This document shows positions 1 to 10,626 of a DNA stretch of 64,000 nt, piece after piece. A program made the position numbers and the translations under genes. The notes below the pieces were generated by a model that ran no database searches, was not told the origin of the DNA, and worked only from the letters and a program-made list of their open reading frames with translations. Origin of the DNA: Coleophoma eucalyptorum (lineage: Eukaryota; Ascomycota; Leotiomycetes; Helotiales; Dermateaceae). The stretch spans positions 3,299,909 to 3,363,908 of the forward strand of contig JALRME010000001.1 of NCBI GenBank assembly GCA_026120035.1, given 5' to 3'. Position 1 is the stretch's first letter, and every line of letters starts with the position of its first letter.

Positions 1-182
1 CAAGGTTTGTGAAATTAATCCTTAGAACATACACATTGGTGACTTTTATCATTTTCGTCTATTGACTCACTACAACATTTTTCATCTACTTCTCAAGCTC
101 ATGGCCATGAAAAGAGTAACTTTTATTCCATATTCTACATAATATCTGATCTACAAAAAGCCACTACATACCAGTCATTCAT

Positions 183-1767
183 CTATGAAGACTTAGCCTT
201 GATCGCAACATCTAGACTCCCAATCGCCCATGCGGCAACGAACAAACTCATGACTCCACTGAAGATGACCAAGGGTTTGCGGAGACCGGCAACGAATGGG
301 TAGTCGTAGGTAACAATGATTTCGCGGTCGCGCAGGTCGTCAACAATGTTGATAGAGGTGAGCGTCAGCATGGTGCGGCCGGTCGTGTCCATGAAGGTCT
401 TGTGCTTGGTGATAGATTCGCTAATAACTGGGACGGTAGTGCTGTACTTGACGTTTCTAGGAAGAAGATCAGTACTGAAATGTTTTAGATAGCAGACAAC
501 TTACGTAGCGCCTTCAGGTAGAATGACTCGGAGTTCGACATGCTCATATTCAACACCTTCGGCTTGCTTGGGGCCCTCCAAGAACGGCACATTGAGGACA
601 TAGCCCTCACCAGTCGTCAATTTGCGCAAGAACTTCTTCAAGTCCGCATCCCATCCCACGCGGAAAGGATAGTTCCAGCCTCCGTACACAGGATATCTAG
701 GCTTGAGCTCTAGGTTGGCTTCCCGCTTGTTGCTTCTGAATCGAGAAGTCGAGACATTACCAATGACATCTGTGAAGTAAGGGGTCAAACTTCCAACTCG
801 GAGAGGGAACTTCAACTCTTTGATGGCAGGGCTTTGTGGGTTGTAGTATGCGTCCTGGGCGAACTGAGTTCTGGAGAAACCTTCGGAGAGGTTTGCAGCA
901 CGGTTGTGCATGGTGTAGCGCTCCTCGAAAGCTACATTTCCACCCCAGTGACTAACCTCAATATCACGCTCAAGTCTAGAGACGTGAATGAGTGGCTTGG
1001 TGAACTCATAGCGGACTCTAACTGGCTCGTAGGCGCCAGCTGGAACCTCACCAAATGTACCATAGGTGTACTTTGTGCCTTGGATTTGGGGGGACTCCGG
1101 ATCCTTGCCTGTTCCTGGTAACACAGTGTGCTCACGAATGTTTGTGGTTGGGAACTTGACTTCAGTCTTTTGCTTCAGTGTAACATATGCCGATGGGCAG
1201 TAGGCCGAGAAGGTGTAGACAAGGTATTGGTTTTCTTTCTGCTGGATTGTCGCTGGAAGAGGATTAAGAGCTGACAAAAAATGATAGGTTATGCCGAGAG
1301 TTTGTTGTGCCTTTGGTTCAAGGGGCTTGGGGAGACGAATTCGGTAGTATTGAGTATCACTTTGTAGTTTTAGTAAGGAAAAGGTCGGTCTGTAGGACAA
1401 AGATTAAATACCTTTCTGGATCAATTTCCGCAGCTTCTACCTCGAATAACCCGGATTCTGGAGCCTTTCTATCCTTCACTTCTAATGCTCCAATAGTCTC
1501 CATCTGCCTCGTGGTAAAAGGTAGGTAGTATTCATCTTGAGCTGATGACGCTGTGTTCTCAATCACAACGTTAACCGACTCTTTAGGATAACTCTTCTCC
1601 AAATTAATAACGTGGACCAAGTTTGTGTTCTTGAAGACCTGCGGAGGTTTGAAGGCAGAAGGCAGAAGGAATTTTGAGGTCAATGGTTTCGTTAGGTTCG
1701 ATGTGTCGGCGCAAACAGCTGTTGACACCAAGGAAAGGACCGCAGAGGCGAGCGCGAAGGACCGCAT
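183..1767 (-). CDS. OST1: Ribophorin I, oligosaccharyltransferase subunit Ost1
   Basis: Subunit of the ER oligosaccharyltransferase that transfers the dolichol-linked glycan to Asn in nascent proteins. Exons read 1767-1412, 1359-505 and 456-183 on the minus strand (1485 nt, 494 aa). Introns of 52 and 48 nt have donors GTATTT and GTAAGT and acceptors AAAG and CTAG. The start codon begins a hydrophobic signal peptide (LASAVLSLVSTAVCA); the 150 nt of open frame upstream is rejected because it adds an unrelated leader. The lumenal domain carries the ribophorin I block YYRIRLPKPLEPKAQQTLG and later GWNYPFRVGW. One transmembrane helix lies near the C terminus (VIFSGVMSLFVAAWAIG), followed by a short tail ending in KAKSS. 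Length is close to yeast Ost1 (about 476 aa). The gene is divergent from the hexokinase gene. Identification is from remembered family sequence and is strong. Confidence 0.95.
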
Positions 1768-2180
1768 CGTGAATAGGATAAAAAAGCAGGCTCGAATATA
1801 TGTCGAGCAAGCTGCAAACGGAAAATGGCCTTCAATTGACCACGAGTAAAGTACGGGAAGACAAGAATGGTCTCGGTATCCAGCTTCTGGAGCTTCAAGA
1901 AAGCTTACGTTTCCCAAACTGTCCTCTCTGGAAGGATAGTTGATCCGACCCGGGAATCACGCGCGCGGCTATCGCTACTATAGTGCTTGAGGTAGTCAGG
2001 GCAAGCACGGGTACGAAGAACAAAGGCAAGGGCGCTTGGGCTAGCGTGCTTAGCTGAGTAAGGCCGACCCCACCACAATGACGGAAGTGCCCCTCAACCA
2101 CAGCTCCTGATTAAAATCTATACTTCTGCTTGTTGTTCCTTCCACAATCATTCCACATCCTCGCTTTCAATCTCGCAAAT
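1768..2180. promoter_or_regulatory. Divergent promoter between OST1 and hexokinase
   Basis: 413 bp separate the two start codons. It must hold both core promoters and 5' leaders. I see no clear TATA box; it contains several small overlapping ORFs without coding character. Confidence 0.6.
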
Positions 2181-4475
2181 ATGGTCGGTCTTGGTCCAAG
2201 AAAGCCTCCCTCCCGAAAGGGTACGTGTCTTTTCCCTTGTTGAACTCCAATTGCTGTCGCGTTGGTGTTGGTGCTGGTGCTGGCGGGGTATCAGCTGGCT
2301 GAACAGGACGAGCGTGGTTCAAGCTTCGAAGCAGCATGAGGTCAAAGTTATGGTAACCACAAGAATCTGTATATGTCAGACTTGTGTAGTAGCTTGTCTT
2401 GACCATTTCGTCACTGTGGATTCGAGCTATGCTCCTGCTTCGAGCTCTTGTTGCACCACATCCGCCCCTTCCTCATCCGAAGCTTCCTGCCCTTTCCATA
2501 CGCCCATCCACACATATCAATTTCTTGTTTCTCTTCTTTTCACCACAAATAGACTCAGCTGGTCTGAGTTGTACTATCCTTGCGAGAACCTTTGCTTCTA
2601 CCTACCTTGTTGTCTCCTATCTTCATTTTACACTTTAACTTTTCGCGATCATGGGTATTCATCGGGTTCGGAGTGCTGAGACGGCCCAAAGTGAGTGTCT
2701 CTACCTTTGGATGTGGCCATTTCAGCATCCCTGAGCTCTGTTGGTATTTTACTCATTCATTTCATGGCTTTTTCAGGCCAGATGACCTGATCAAGCCTTG
2801 CTTTTGTTGGCTTCACACCGCCGTCACGTGTTTCATATCTACTTTCCTGCCGCGTGGGGGTGTCTGATATCTCATTTGCTGATTCGGATACGCAGGATCC
2901 ATGGCCGATGTGCCCAAGGATCTCCAGCAAGAAATTAAAAGGCTGGAGGAGTTGTTCACTGTACCAAAGGAAAAGCTCAAGCAGATTACCGACCACTTCG
3001 TCTCTGAACTTACCAAAGGTGAATCCCCCAATCTAGCCTATAAATTCAGTCTCTGACTTGACTCAGGTCTCTCCGTTGAGGGTGGTAGCATTGTAGGTTT
3101 CTTCAATCTGATATAAGTCCCTGACACTGATTCTTTAGCCTATGAACCCAACATGGTGCATGTCATTCCCAGATGGATACGAGACTGGAACCTTCTTGGC
3201 ACTTGATATGGGAGGAACCAATCTGAGAGTTTGTGAGATTATTTTGACCGACCAGAAGTCCGAGTTCGACATTTTGCAATCAAAATACCGAATGCCCGAG
3301 GAGTTAAAAACTGGTGATGCTGAGGAACTCTGGGAATACATTGCTGACTGCCTGCAACAATTCATCGAGTCTCACCACTCTGGAGAGAAGGTTCCTCAGC
3401 TTCCTCTTGGATTCACATTCTCATACCCAGCTACTCAAGATTACATTGATCATGGTGTTCTTCAAAGATGGACGAAGGGATTTGACATTGCTGGCGTTGA
3501 GGGCGAGAACGTGGTTCCTATGTTTGAAGCTGCAATTGCTAAGCGGGTAAGCAAAATAAATAAAATTCTTGACCATCCCATCTAATAACCTATCAGGGCG
3601 TTCCTATTAAGCTTACTGCTTTGATCAACGACACTACCGGTACCTTGATCGCTTCTGCCTACACTGATACTGCGATGAAGATTGGATGCATTTTCGGAAC
3701 TGGATGCAACGCAGCTTACATGGAAGAAGTTGGATGCATTCCCAAACTTGCTCACATGAACTTACCGCCCGAGACACCAATGGCTATCAACTGCGAATGG
3801 GGTGCCTTTGATAACGAGCACAAAGTGCTCCCTCGTACCCCATATGATATCATCATTGACAAGGATTCTCCACGTCCTGGCCAACAAGCTTTCGAGAAGA
3901 TGATCGCAGGTCTCTATCTTGGGGAGCTTTTCAGACTGGTCTTGGTAGACTTGCACGAGAACAAGAATGTCCATATTTTTGAGAACCAGGATATTGCCAA
4001 ACTGAAGAAGGCATACACTCTCGACTCTTCGTTCTTGTCTGCTGTCGAGGAGGATCCTTTCGAGAACTTGTCGGAGACAGCTGATATGTTCCAAAACAAG
4101 CTGGGGCTTAGTGCAACTCGCCCTGAGCTGGAGCTTATCCGTCGTTTGGCTGAGCTTATCGGTACGCGTGCTGCTCGCCTCTCCGCCTGCGGTGTTGCCG
4201 CTATCGCCAAGAAGAAGAACTACGAGCGATGCCACGTTGGAGCTGATGGATCAGTCTTCAACAAATACCCTCACTTCAAGGCTCGTGGAGCCGTTGCTCT
4301 CCGTGAGATCCTAGACTGGGCACCAAAGAAGAGCATGAAGGAGGAGGATCCAATCGAGATTTTAGCAGCTGAAGATGGTTCTGGAGTAGGTGCTGCTCTT
4401 ATTGCCGCACTAACTTTGAAGCGCGTCAAGGCTGGTAACATGGCTGGTATTCTACACCCTGAGAACTACAAGTAG
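2181..4475 (+). CDS. hxk: Hexokinase
   Basis: Phosphorylates hexoses with ATP at the head of glycolysis and often takes part in glucose signalling in fungi. Exons: 2181-2220, 2896-3018, 3067-3092, 3139-3546, 3597-4475 (1476 nt, 491 aa). Exon 1 encodes MVGLGPRKPPSRKG, a start I recall from Aspergillus-type hexokinases. Phosphate-1 motif LALDMGGTNLRV is at about residues 83-94, the sugar-binding region is LGFTFSYPATQ, then NDTTGTL, GTGCNAAY and the adenosine motif AAEDGSGVGAALIAA near the C terminus, which ends HPENYK. Hexokinase rather than glucokinase is favoured by length and these motifs. Exon 3 is only 26 nt. The 675-nt first intron contains a second possible first exon (2651-2690), described separately. 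Confidence 0.95.
2221..2650 (+). promoter_or_regulatory. Putative internal promoter inside hexokinase intron 1
   Basis: This part of the unusually long first intron lies just upstream of the alternative first exon. It has pyrimidine-rich tracts (for example tttctcttcttttc near 2528) resembling fungal leader and initiation regions. Function is inferred only from the alternative exon that follows. Confidence 0.35.
2651..2690 (+). other. hxk: Alternative first coding exon of hexokinase
   Basis: ATG at 2651 opens 13 codons plus one base (MGIHRVRSAETAQ) followed by a strong donor GTGAGT at 2691. It is 40 nt long, exactly like the upstream first exon, and in the same phase, so it can splice to the acceptor at 2895 and continue in frame as RSMADVPKD. 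It would give a 491-residue isoform with a different N terminus. Not proven to be transcribed. Confidence 0.5.
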
Positions 4476-4843
4476 ATTTTGGAAGGTGATTGGCGTCATG
4501 AAACCCGGATGATATGCACAGAACCTATGGAATAGAAAAATACAAACATCTCCTATGAATTCATTGATAGGAGTGAGTGGAAATAAGCTGCAGATGAGTA
4601 TCTTGAAGAGATAATGGTATTTATTTCTATCCGAGTTACAGTACAAGGTACCTTCGGGCGACAGTTTGAAATGAATGGCATCAAAATCGCCCTTGGTAGT
4701 GTGCAAGACAAGCAGATCAAAGTGCTTGTCCTAATCCAAAATACTGCCCCCTACACCGCCAAAATATTATAGCTCAATTCATTACACCCCGCCAAAAAAA
4801 AGTTCCTAGACCATACAACCAACCCTACAGTACGAAATCAGCT
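4476..4843. other. Intergenic, hexokinase 3' flank and RMT2 promoter
   Basis: 368 bp containing the hexokinase 3' UTR and the leader of the next gene. No gene or clear motif seen. Confidence 0.6.
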
Positions 4844-6088
4844 ATGGACGACCCAGCATTCGAGACAGAGGTCGACACGACTACCCAATCCATCCTCCTC
4901 CACGCCGCACAACACGATCTCGCAGCTCTTAAGCCCTTCCTCCGCACACCAGGCGCCGCGAGCGTGCAAGATCCCGAAACGGGCCTCACACCCCTCCACG
5001 CATGTATCGATAGCTGTGGGCCTAAGCCAGCCGAGGAATCAGAAGATGACACAGCTGAGATTGAGAAGGCAGTAGCGGTCATAAAAGAATTGTTCTTCAG
5101 CGGAGCCATCTGGAATGATTTGAGTGCGGAGGGTGAGACGCCTGGATGTTTGGCGTGGAGATTGGGGAGGAAGGAACTGTATGAGCTGTGTGTTGAGGCT
5201 GGTGTTAGGGCAGAGATGTTGCTCAATCTTATGGGAGGCTATGAGGAATTGTCTTCGGCGGGTGACGAGGACGAAGAGATGGAGATTGTGGAGGGAGAGG
5301 CGGCCAATGGAGTGGATTCAATAGAGATCATCAACGGCTCAACAGAAGGGAAAAAAGACGAACAAGACACCGAATCTGAAGCCCCAAAGAAGGATGTCAA
5401 CTCTGCAGACTACCTGGCCTCCAACCTCACCTTCACCGACTCCAAACTTGTCGACGCAGACGACAACGGCGTCATGATGGCCTGGGAGACGTCCATCATG
5501 GAACGCAGCGTCGCTACACTCCTCCCACCGCCCGAGAACACAGGAAAGCGCATCCTGAACATTGGCTTCGGTATGGGCATTATTGACAACCTCTTCGCCA
5601 CCACCTCTCCCTCCTCGCACCACATCATCGAAGCCCACCCAGCCGTCCTCGCCAAGCTCCACGACCCTACCTCCCCGCTCTCCAAAATCACCGAAAACCC
5701 ATCCGTCACGGTGCACGCCGGCCGCTGGCAGGACATCTGCCCCGTACTCCTCGAATCAGGCGATGTCTTCGACGCTATCTACTTCGACACCTTCGGCGAG
5801 GATTACGCCCAGCTGAAGCTCTTCTTCACCGAGTTTGTCGTCGGCCTGTTGGATCCCGCGGGCCGGTTTGGCTTCTTCAATGGCCTGGGTGCTGATCGAA
5901 GGGTCTGTTATGATGTCTACACCCGGGTTGTGGAGATGGATCTGCTCGATGCCGGGTTGGAGTGCGAGTGGGAGAATGTTGACGTCCCTGCACTGGGCGA
6001 GGAGAAGGAGGGTGAGTGGGAGGGCGTTAGGAGGCGATATTGGACGCTGGAGACTTATCGCCTGCCGGTGTGTACGTTTCTGGGTTGA
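4844..6088 (+). CDS. RMT2: Protein arginine N5-methyltransferase (type IV)
   Basis: Single exon of 414 codons. Rmt2 methylates the delta nitrogen of arginine in ribosomal protein L12 in yeast. The N-terminal third has ankyrin-like helices (ILLHAAQHDLAALKPFL; TGLTPLHACIDSC), followed by an acidic low-complexity linker near residues 140-180. A SAM-binding methyltransferase domain follows: ILNIGFGMGIID (about 238-249), IIEAHPAVL, YFDTFGEDY and FFNGLGADRR, all typical of Rmt2. Length matches yeast Rmt2 (412 aa). The 3' end faces the STIMATE-like gene convergently. Confidence 0.95.
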   Translation: MDDPAFETEVDTTTQSILLHAAQHDLAALKPFLRTPGAASVQDPETGLTPLHACIDSCGPKPAEESEDDTAEIEKAVAVIKELFFSGAIWNDLSAEGETPGCLAWRLGRKELYELCVEAGVRAEMLLNLMGGYEELSSAGDEDEEMEIVEGEAANGVDSIEIINGSTEGKKDEQDTESEAPKKDVNSADYLASNLTFTDSKLVDADDNGVMMAWETSIMERSVATLLPPPENTGKRILNIGFGMGIIDNLFATTSPSSHHIIEAHPAVLAKLHDPTSPLSKITENPSVTVHAGRWQDICPVLLESGDVFDAIYFDTFGEDYAQLKLFFTEFVVGLLDPAGRFGFFNGLGADRRVCYDVYTRVVEMDLLDAGLECEWENVDVPALGEEKEGEWEGVRRRYWTLETYRLPVCTFLG

Positions 6089-6901
6089 TTGATTGAAGGA
6101 TGGAGCAGAAGGGAAATGTTTATTGCTAGAGAGGGATCTTCTACAAGAAGATGAAGTGAGATGGGGTTATGACCAAGAAAGTCGGAATATCCATTCATGG
6201 ACAGGCTTTTACCTTTTTGTTGACCAGAGATATCCAAACTCCGAGTCGCGGTCCAGATAGAATAGGTAGAAGAGAGTAAAAAAACAAAAATGATACCCCG
6301 GAGTACTTTTCTACAATACTCCTTCACTTTCTTAATTTCTTGTTCGAGATGATTCACAATGTCACAAAAGTCTCGGTATGTAATAGCCTGTATACAGCCA
6401 AAATAGACGAAGAGGTGAGAGACCGTTTCAATTCTCACTTTCTTTGAAAATCTACAGAACGTAAACGAGCGCTATGCTAATGCCATCCCAATGCGTCATA
6501 TCTCAAGTAAACCATGGTCCATGGTAGAGATGACAGAAAAGGCAAGAAAACGCCAACGCCACTACCCGTTTGCCCACCGAGGACAAGAAACCCGATAAAT
6601 CCACACCTGTCCTAACCTGAATCCAATGACCTCCTCTTTATGTATAGTGTAGATAGACATGCAGATGCCTTCTCGAACTCGGATTCTTCCGTCTCCTGCA
6701 GAAAAACAAAGATGCAAGGAAGGAATGTATTTCCAGACCGGAACTCCGATCGCTCAGTTGCCCAATTGCCCAATTGCCCGGTATAAATTTAATCAAGAAA
6801 GAGTGCCGAAAACAAAAACCCAAACACACATCCGTATATTTGTATTCAACGTGCAAGGAGTCATGAAGAGAAAAGATTTTCATGCCCAGGTATGGTTTGA
6901 C
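6089..6901. other. Convergent 3' regions
   Basis: 813 bp between the RMT2 stop and the stop of the next gene. Both 3' UTRs should lie here. A short direct repeat of the unit attgccc occurs near 6755-6780. No ORF with coding character. Confidence 0.55.
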
Positions 6902-8207
6902 TTATTTCCTAGCCACAGCATACTGCTCGTCCTCGCTATCGTCCGTTGAAACGAGTTTTCTTGGGCTACTTGCGCTGCCCACCACCGTGGGACTGCTCTC
7001 GCCATCATAAATAGGATCGTAATCCCGCGAGCCAGTCCTGAGTTCCTTTGCTCTACCGCTGCCACTGCTGTAAGGACGTTTGGGGCGATTCCTGGGCGCA
7101 TCTTGCGGTAGTGTCTTGCTTTCGGATAAGGACGAGGATTCGTCCTCATCGCCTGAGTTGATCTCGTCGCTGCTGCCGCTTCGAGGGTCTTCGTATGGCT
7201 GATGTGTGTCGTTAAAACTGTCGTGGTCCTCGCTATCGCTGTGGTGCAGGATTTCGTGCTCGTTGGGTGATTGGTTTTTGATAAAGCTATCAATGATGTA
7301 GTACTGTGTTGCGTTCATGATGACGGGGAAGACAAGCATGACGAAGAGCACTTGAAGGACTTCGTTCCCCTCAGTCCATCCCAAGGCCCAATCTCCAACC
7401 TTGGAGATCCATGGCAGCACCAGGAAGATGATCAGTACGCACAGCTTCATGCCCATCAATCCTAGGAAGTAGATGATGCATTGCTTGAACCACCACCAAA
7501 CCTTGGGCGGGCTACCATAGTGTCCTGATTCGATAGATTCGCGTGGTTCGCCGAAGGAGGTCATGGCGAAGAGACCGGTGAAGATTCGGAGAAGGATTAT
7601 AAGAATGGGTATGCCGATGGTCGTCTGCCGACAGGTTAGACATGAAATAAATACAGATACCCAAAACACTTACATCGATAGCCAAGTTCAATAGATAGAA
7701 AGAGCACGGATTGGGGCTGTAATCCTCTGGGTTGCTCATCATCCTCCTCTGCACCGACACTGTGGCCGGGCTGACTTTGAGAGCAAATTGCCCGGAAGAC
7801 ATCATCGACATGAGGAGGTTTGCCATATGTACCAGAATGGACCCCACGACCTGTTTTGAGACATCAAAAGTCCAGATCTTCAACGGCCTCTGAGGCCGTT
7901 CTCTCCACCGCTTATACACCAGTGCCATCAGCGCACATCCTCCTAAAGAACCTTGCACCAAGATAGCGAAGGGACCCAGCAGTTTACACTCTCCCTCCTG
8001 CGGTGGCGGGGGTGGCGGGCCTTGGCCATGATGTCCAGTGTTGTGCAGGTCGGTGAGGGCAGTTGCCGTGGCGGCTATGGCAGCAAAGGTTTGGGTTGCT
8101 GAGGGCATGTCCAGGCTGGCAGTTGCTACAGCGCTCGAGATGGTCGAGAGGATGGTCGGGATCGCATTTTCGAGGCTCGAAGGCTCCAAGCCAGGTGGAG
8201 GCAGCAT
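6902..8207 (-). CDS. STIMATE/TMEM110-YPL162C family membrane protein
   Basis: Exons 8207-7674 and 7624-6902 (1257 nt, 418 aa); the 49-nt intron has donor GTAAGT and a CTAAC branch before CGGCAG. After an Ala/Pro-rich N terminus comes the family signature CKLLGPFAILVQGSLG, then about five membrane segments (LGGCALMALVYK; YLLNLAIDTTIGIPILIIL; IIYFLGLMGMKLCVLII; VLQVLFVMLVFPVIMNAT). The cytosolic tail is Asp/Ser-rich and unstructured and ends AVARK. Family knowledge: yeast YPL162C is a vacuolar membrane protein; the animal homologue STIMATE works at ER-plasma membrane contacts in calcium entry. The role in this fungus is unknown. The start codon is the first Met of the long open frame. Confidence 0.85.
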
Positions 8208-9813
8208 GGCCTTGAAGGCACGGGACAGGAAAGCTGCCTTTGTTTTGGTTTTTTTTTATCTATTGTTTACCTTTTACCTTTTGCGAATGAAGCGGCGTAG
8301 GGTTTGGTGGGCAGAAATAAGATGGTAGGTTGCTGTTTTGAGTATGGTGGGTTGATGGTTTGGAGATCTCCCTCTTTCTCCTCCTCAAACAATAAAGGCC
8401 GTTTCTGGAGGATCGTCTCTCGCGGTTGTCGTCAGTGGCGCTTTCGAATCTCCGGTTAAAGGAATCGCATTCCTGAAGATACACAAGCCAACCAAAAAGT
8501 TCGGGAGTGCAAGCAGGAGGGAGTAAGAGGGCGAGGCCGATGCAATAAGTATTTTAGGCCGCAGCGAAGAAGGAGCAGCAGCTGGTGGTTGACGTGAGGT
8601 GCAGTGAGGCTCGGGGACCAAGTCTGAGGCGTTAGCAGTGGAAGCTAAGACACCCAAGGTAACGTGCAAGACCAGCACCCCTGTATCGGAAAATAAAGGT
8701 GTCGCTCGTTGATTAAGTTCACGGAGCTATTGAGTTAGGTGAGCATGGTCAACATGGTTCAACAGGGCAGAATAGATTGGCAATCCCGTGGTTGCAGTCG
8801 AGCAGCAGAGTAGCTCATTGTCTAAACACCACACCGTCGTCTTTCGTTCTCTTCTCCACAACCGACTAAAAGGCTTGGTCTGAAGAGGCTTCTCGCTTCC
8901 TTGTCCTCCACTTCGACGGTATACCTGTACTATCGCTCCACGGTCCAGTCAGCACCAGCGTAGCCACGGCAGCAATGCAAATGGAAGTTTAATGTCCCCA
9001 GCTAAACCTTCTCGGTTTTGCCTTCGCCTCTCCAATCCTTCGCCGCTGTCATCACTCAGCACTCAGCACTCATCACCCCATCGCCCATCCCGCGTACCGC
9101 AAATCATGTGCCCGCCATGTTTCAAAAGGACGCCAGGACCAGGGCCATGCCAAGGCAACGTCGCTTCGACCAACACCCGCTGGCTCGCTGCTAATAATTG
9201 CCATGTTCTCTCCTCGCTCTCATAAGATGCCAAACCGGTCAGCTTGCATTGTATAGCCTTCGCAAAGCTAGTCTCTGGAAACTTCTGCATGTTTGCATTT
9301 CAACGGGCCTCGGGTGCTTGCTTGCTTATCTGGGTGTGTCGGTTCTATGTGCGAGAATCTCGCAACTTTTGACTCCGGACTTGAACACACTTGAATCCCC
9401 CCTATTTTTATTTTTCTCCTCCTTTCCCGCACTGCTGCTTGCTGCAGCTATCCCGAGGGGCCCTTTCATTCAAAGCAAGCCGTGCCAACCACTTGGCTCG
9501 TATTTACCTTACCAAGCTTACCTAAAGCGGCCCCAAGGATTGTGACCTCGACCCCCCTCGACTCAATAGAAGCTTTTTCTCGCTCGCTACCAGACTCCCC
9601 CCCCCGGTGGCCCTTTCGGCTGAACCAGCGAAGCAGCGCCGCAATGCCTATAATTGCCAATGCAAACCCGTGCTAAATGGTCCTCTATATTGCAATAGAT
9701 TGCTCGCACTATCGTCATGGATGAAGGAATGGCTTCTCCGAGATGACATCCACTTGCGCTGCGCATAACTCAAACTTTATTGCAACGGTATTGCCCTTCG
9801 GGGCCCTCGGGGC

Positions 9814-9858
9814 GGAGAGAGGAGGAGAGGAGAGGAGAGGAGAGGAGAGGAGGGAGGG
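9814..9858. repeat. Polypurine microsatellite (agagg)n
   Basis: Five perfect tandem agagg units at 9826-9850 inside a longer G/A-only tract. Confidence 0.9.
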
Positions 9859-10140
9859 AAGTTTATACTACCGTCCGAGCCTTGTGAATTGTGCATTGTG
9901 CACTCCCGACGACGAGGCTGTGCGCACTGGACCAACAACACCACCACCACAGCAACGGTACTACTGGCTTACTGCAAAAGCATCACATTCCCCACGCGCT
10001 CACACCGCCTAGCCTCGAGCGGCATGTGATAATGTAAGACAAGAGTGCAGCGGCAGAGTCAAAAGAGTGTGTTATTCAACCAAAGCTCAATTGCAACCTC
10101 CCATCATCCCAAGCCAACAACTCCTCCCTCCTACACCGGT

Positions 10141-10251
10141 ATGGCTGACACCCTCCCATCCCAAGTATATCAAGCCGCCCTCATGGCAAAAGCAGACCTG
10201 CAGAAAACCACCCATCACGTCACAACCCATCGCAGGGAAGCTAGGAAATAA
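10141..10251 (+). CDS. Possible 36-residue small ORF
   Basis: ATG in a good context (G at -3 and +4) opens 36 codons beginning MADTLPSQVYQAALMAK and ending HRREARK. There is no signal peptide, membrane segment or known motif. It is convergent with the cysteine-rich mini-gene. It could be chance; no family recognised. Confidence 0.15.
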   Translation: MADTLPSQVYQAALMAKADLQKTTHHVTTHRREARK

Positions 10252-10430
10252 ACGTAGAAACTGAAAGAACTCCCAACCCGCATCGCCGTCGTCAAATCAT
10301 GTAATCCACAGTCCCTTATACACCCCCGGTCTCAGTCCCTATGGCATGCCGGCCGGGTAGCTATCAAAGAAAGTCGAAGAAATTCGAATCCAGACCGGCG
10401 GCAGTCAAAGGGAAAGTAATCCGTGACTTT

Positions 10431-10626
10431 TTAGACTGGGCAAGACTGTGAGGGGGGGGACGAGCACAAGTTAGCAAGAGTTCCCTCAAGAAAGCAGTGA
10501 TGGGGATAGAGCCGGAGACGAGAGAGACAGAATAAAGAACAGAAACCATACCTTTCCGCAAGACGCACAGCTCTTGGAGGCGCCATCAGAGGCTGCACCG
10601 CAGGAAGGGCATGCTGCACCGTGCAT
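10431..10626 (-). CDS. Cysteine-rich 29-residue spliced mini-gene
   Basis: Exons 10626-10552 (25 codons) and 10445-10431 (4 codons plus stop). The 106-nt intron has donor GTATGG, a GCTAAC branch site, a C-rich tract and acceptor CACAG. The peptide has five Cys in the pattern CPSCG, CASCG, SCPV: two CxxC pairs 10 residues apart and one final Cys supplied by the tiny last exon. Such spacing could bind a metal ion, as a miniature zinc ribbon or metallothionein-like peptide. No family is confidently recognised. Support is the coherent splice signals plus the regular Cys pattern that continues across the splice; this is too short for normal gene finders. Confidence 0.55.

Larger units (their letters stand above)
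8208..10430. other. Long intergenic region without a recognised gene
   Basis: About 2.2 kb, presumably including the leader and promoter of the STIMATE-like gene. Many short ORFs on both strands lack coding character and family resemblance. It contains a polypurine microsatellite (9814-9858) and a 36-codon ORF at 10141-10251 listed separately. Confidence 0.5.

Noticed and set aside
834..1135. ORFs on both strands inside OST1
   Set aside because: Shadows of the OST1 coding sequence, which has clear family motifs.
2191..2679. 162-codon ORF across hexokinase intron 1
   Set aside because: Low-quality composition; overlaps exon 1 in another frame and is explained by the intron.
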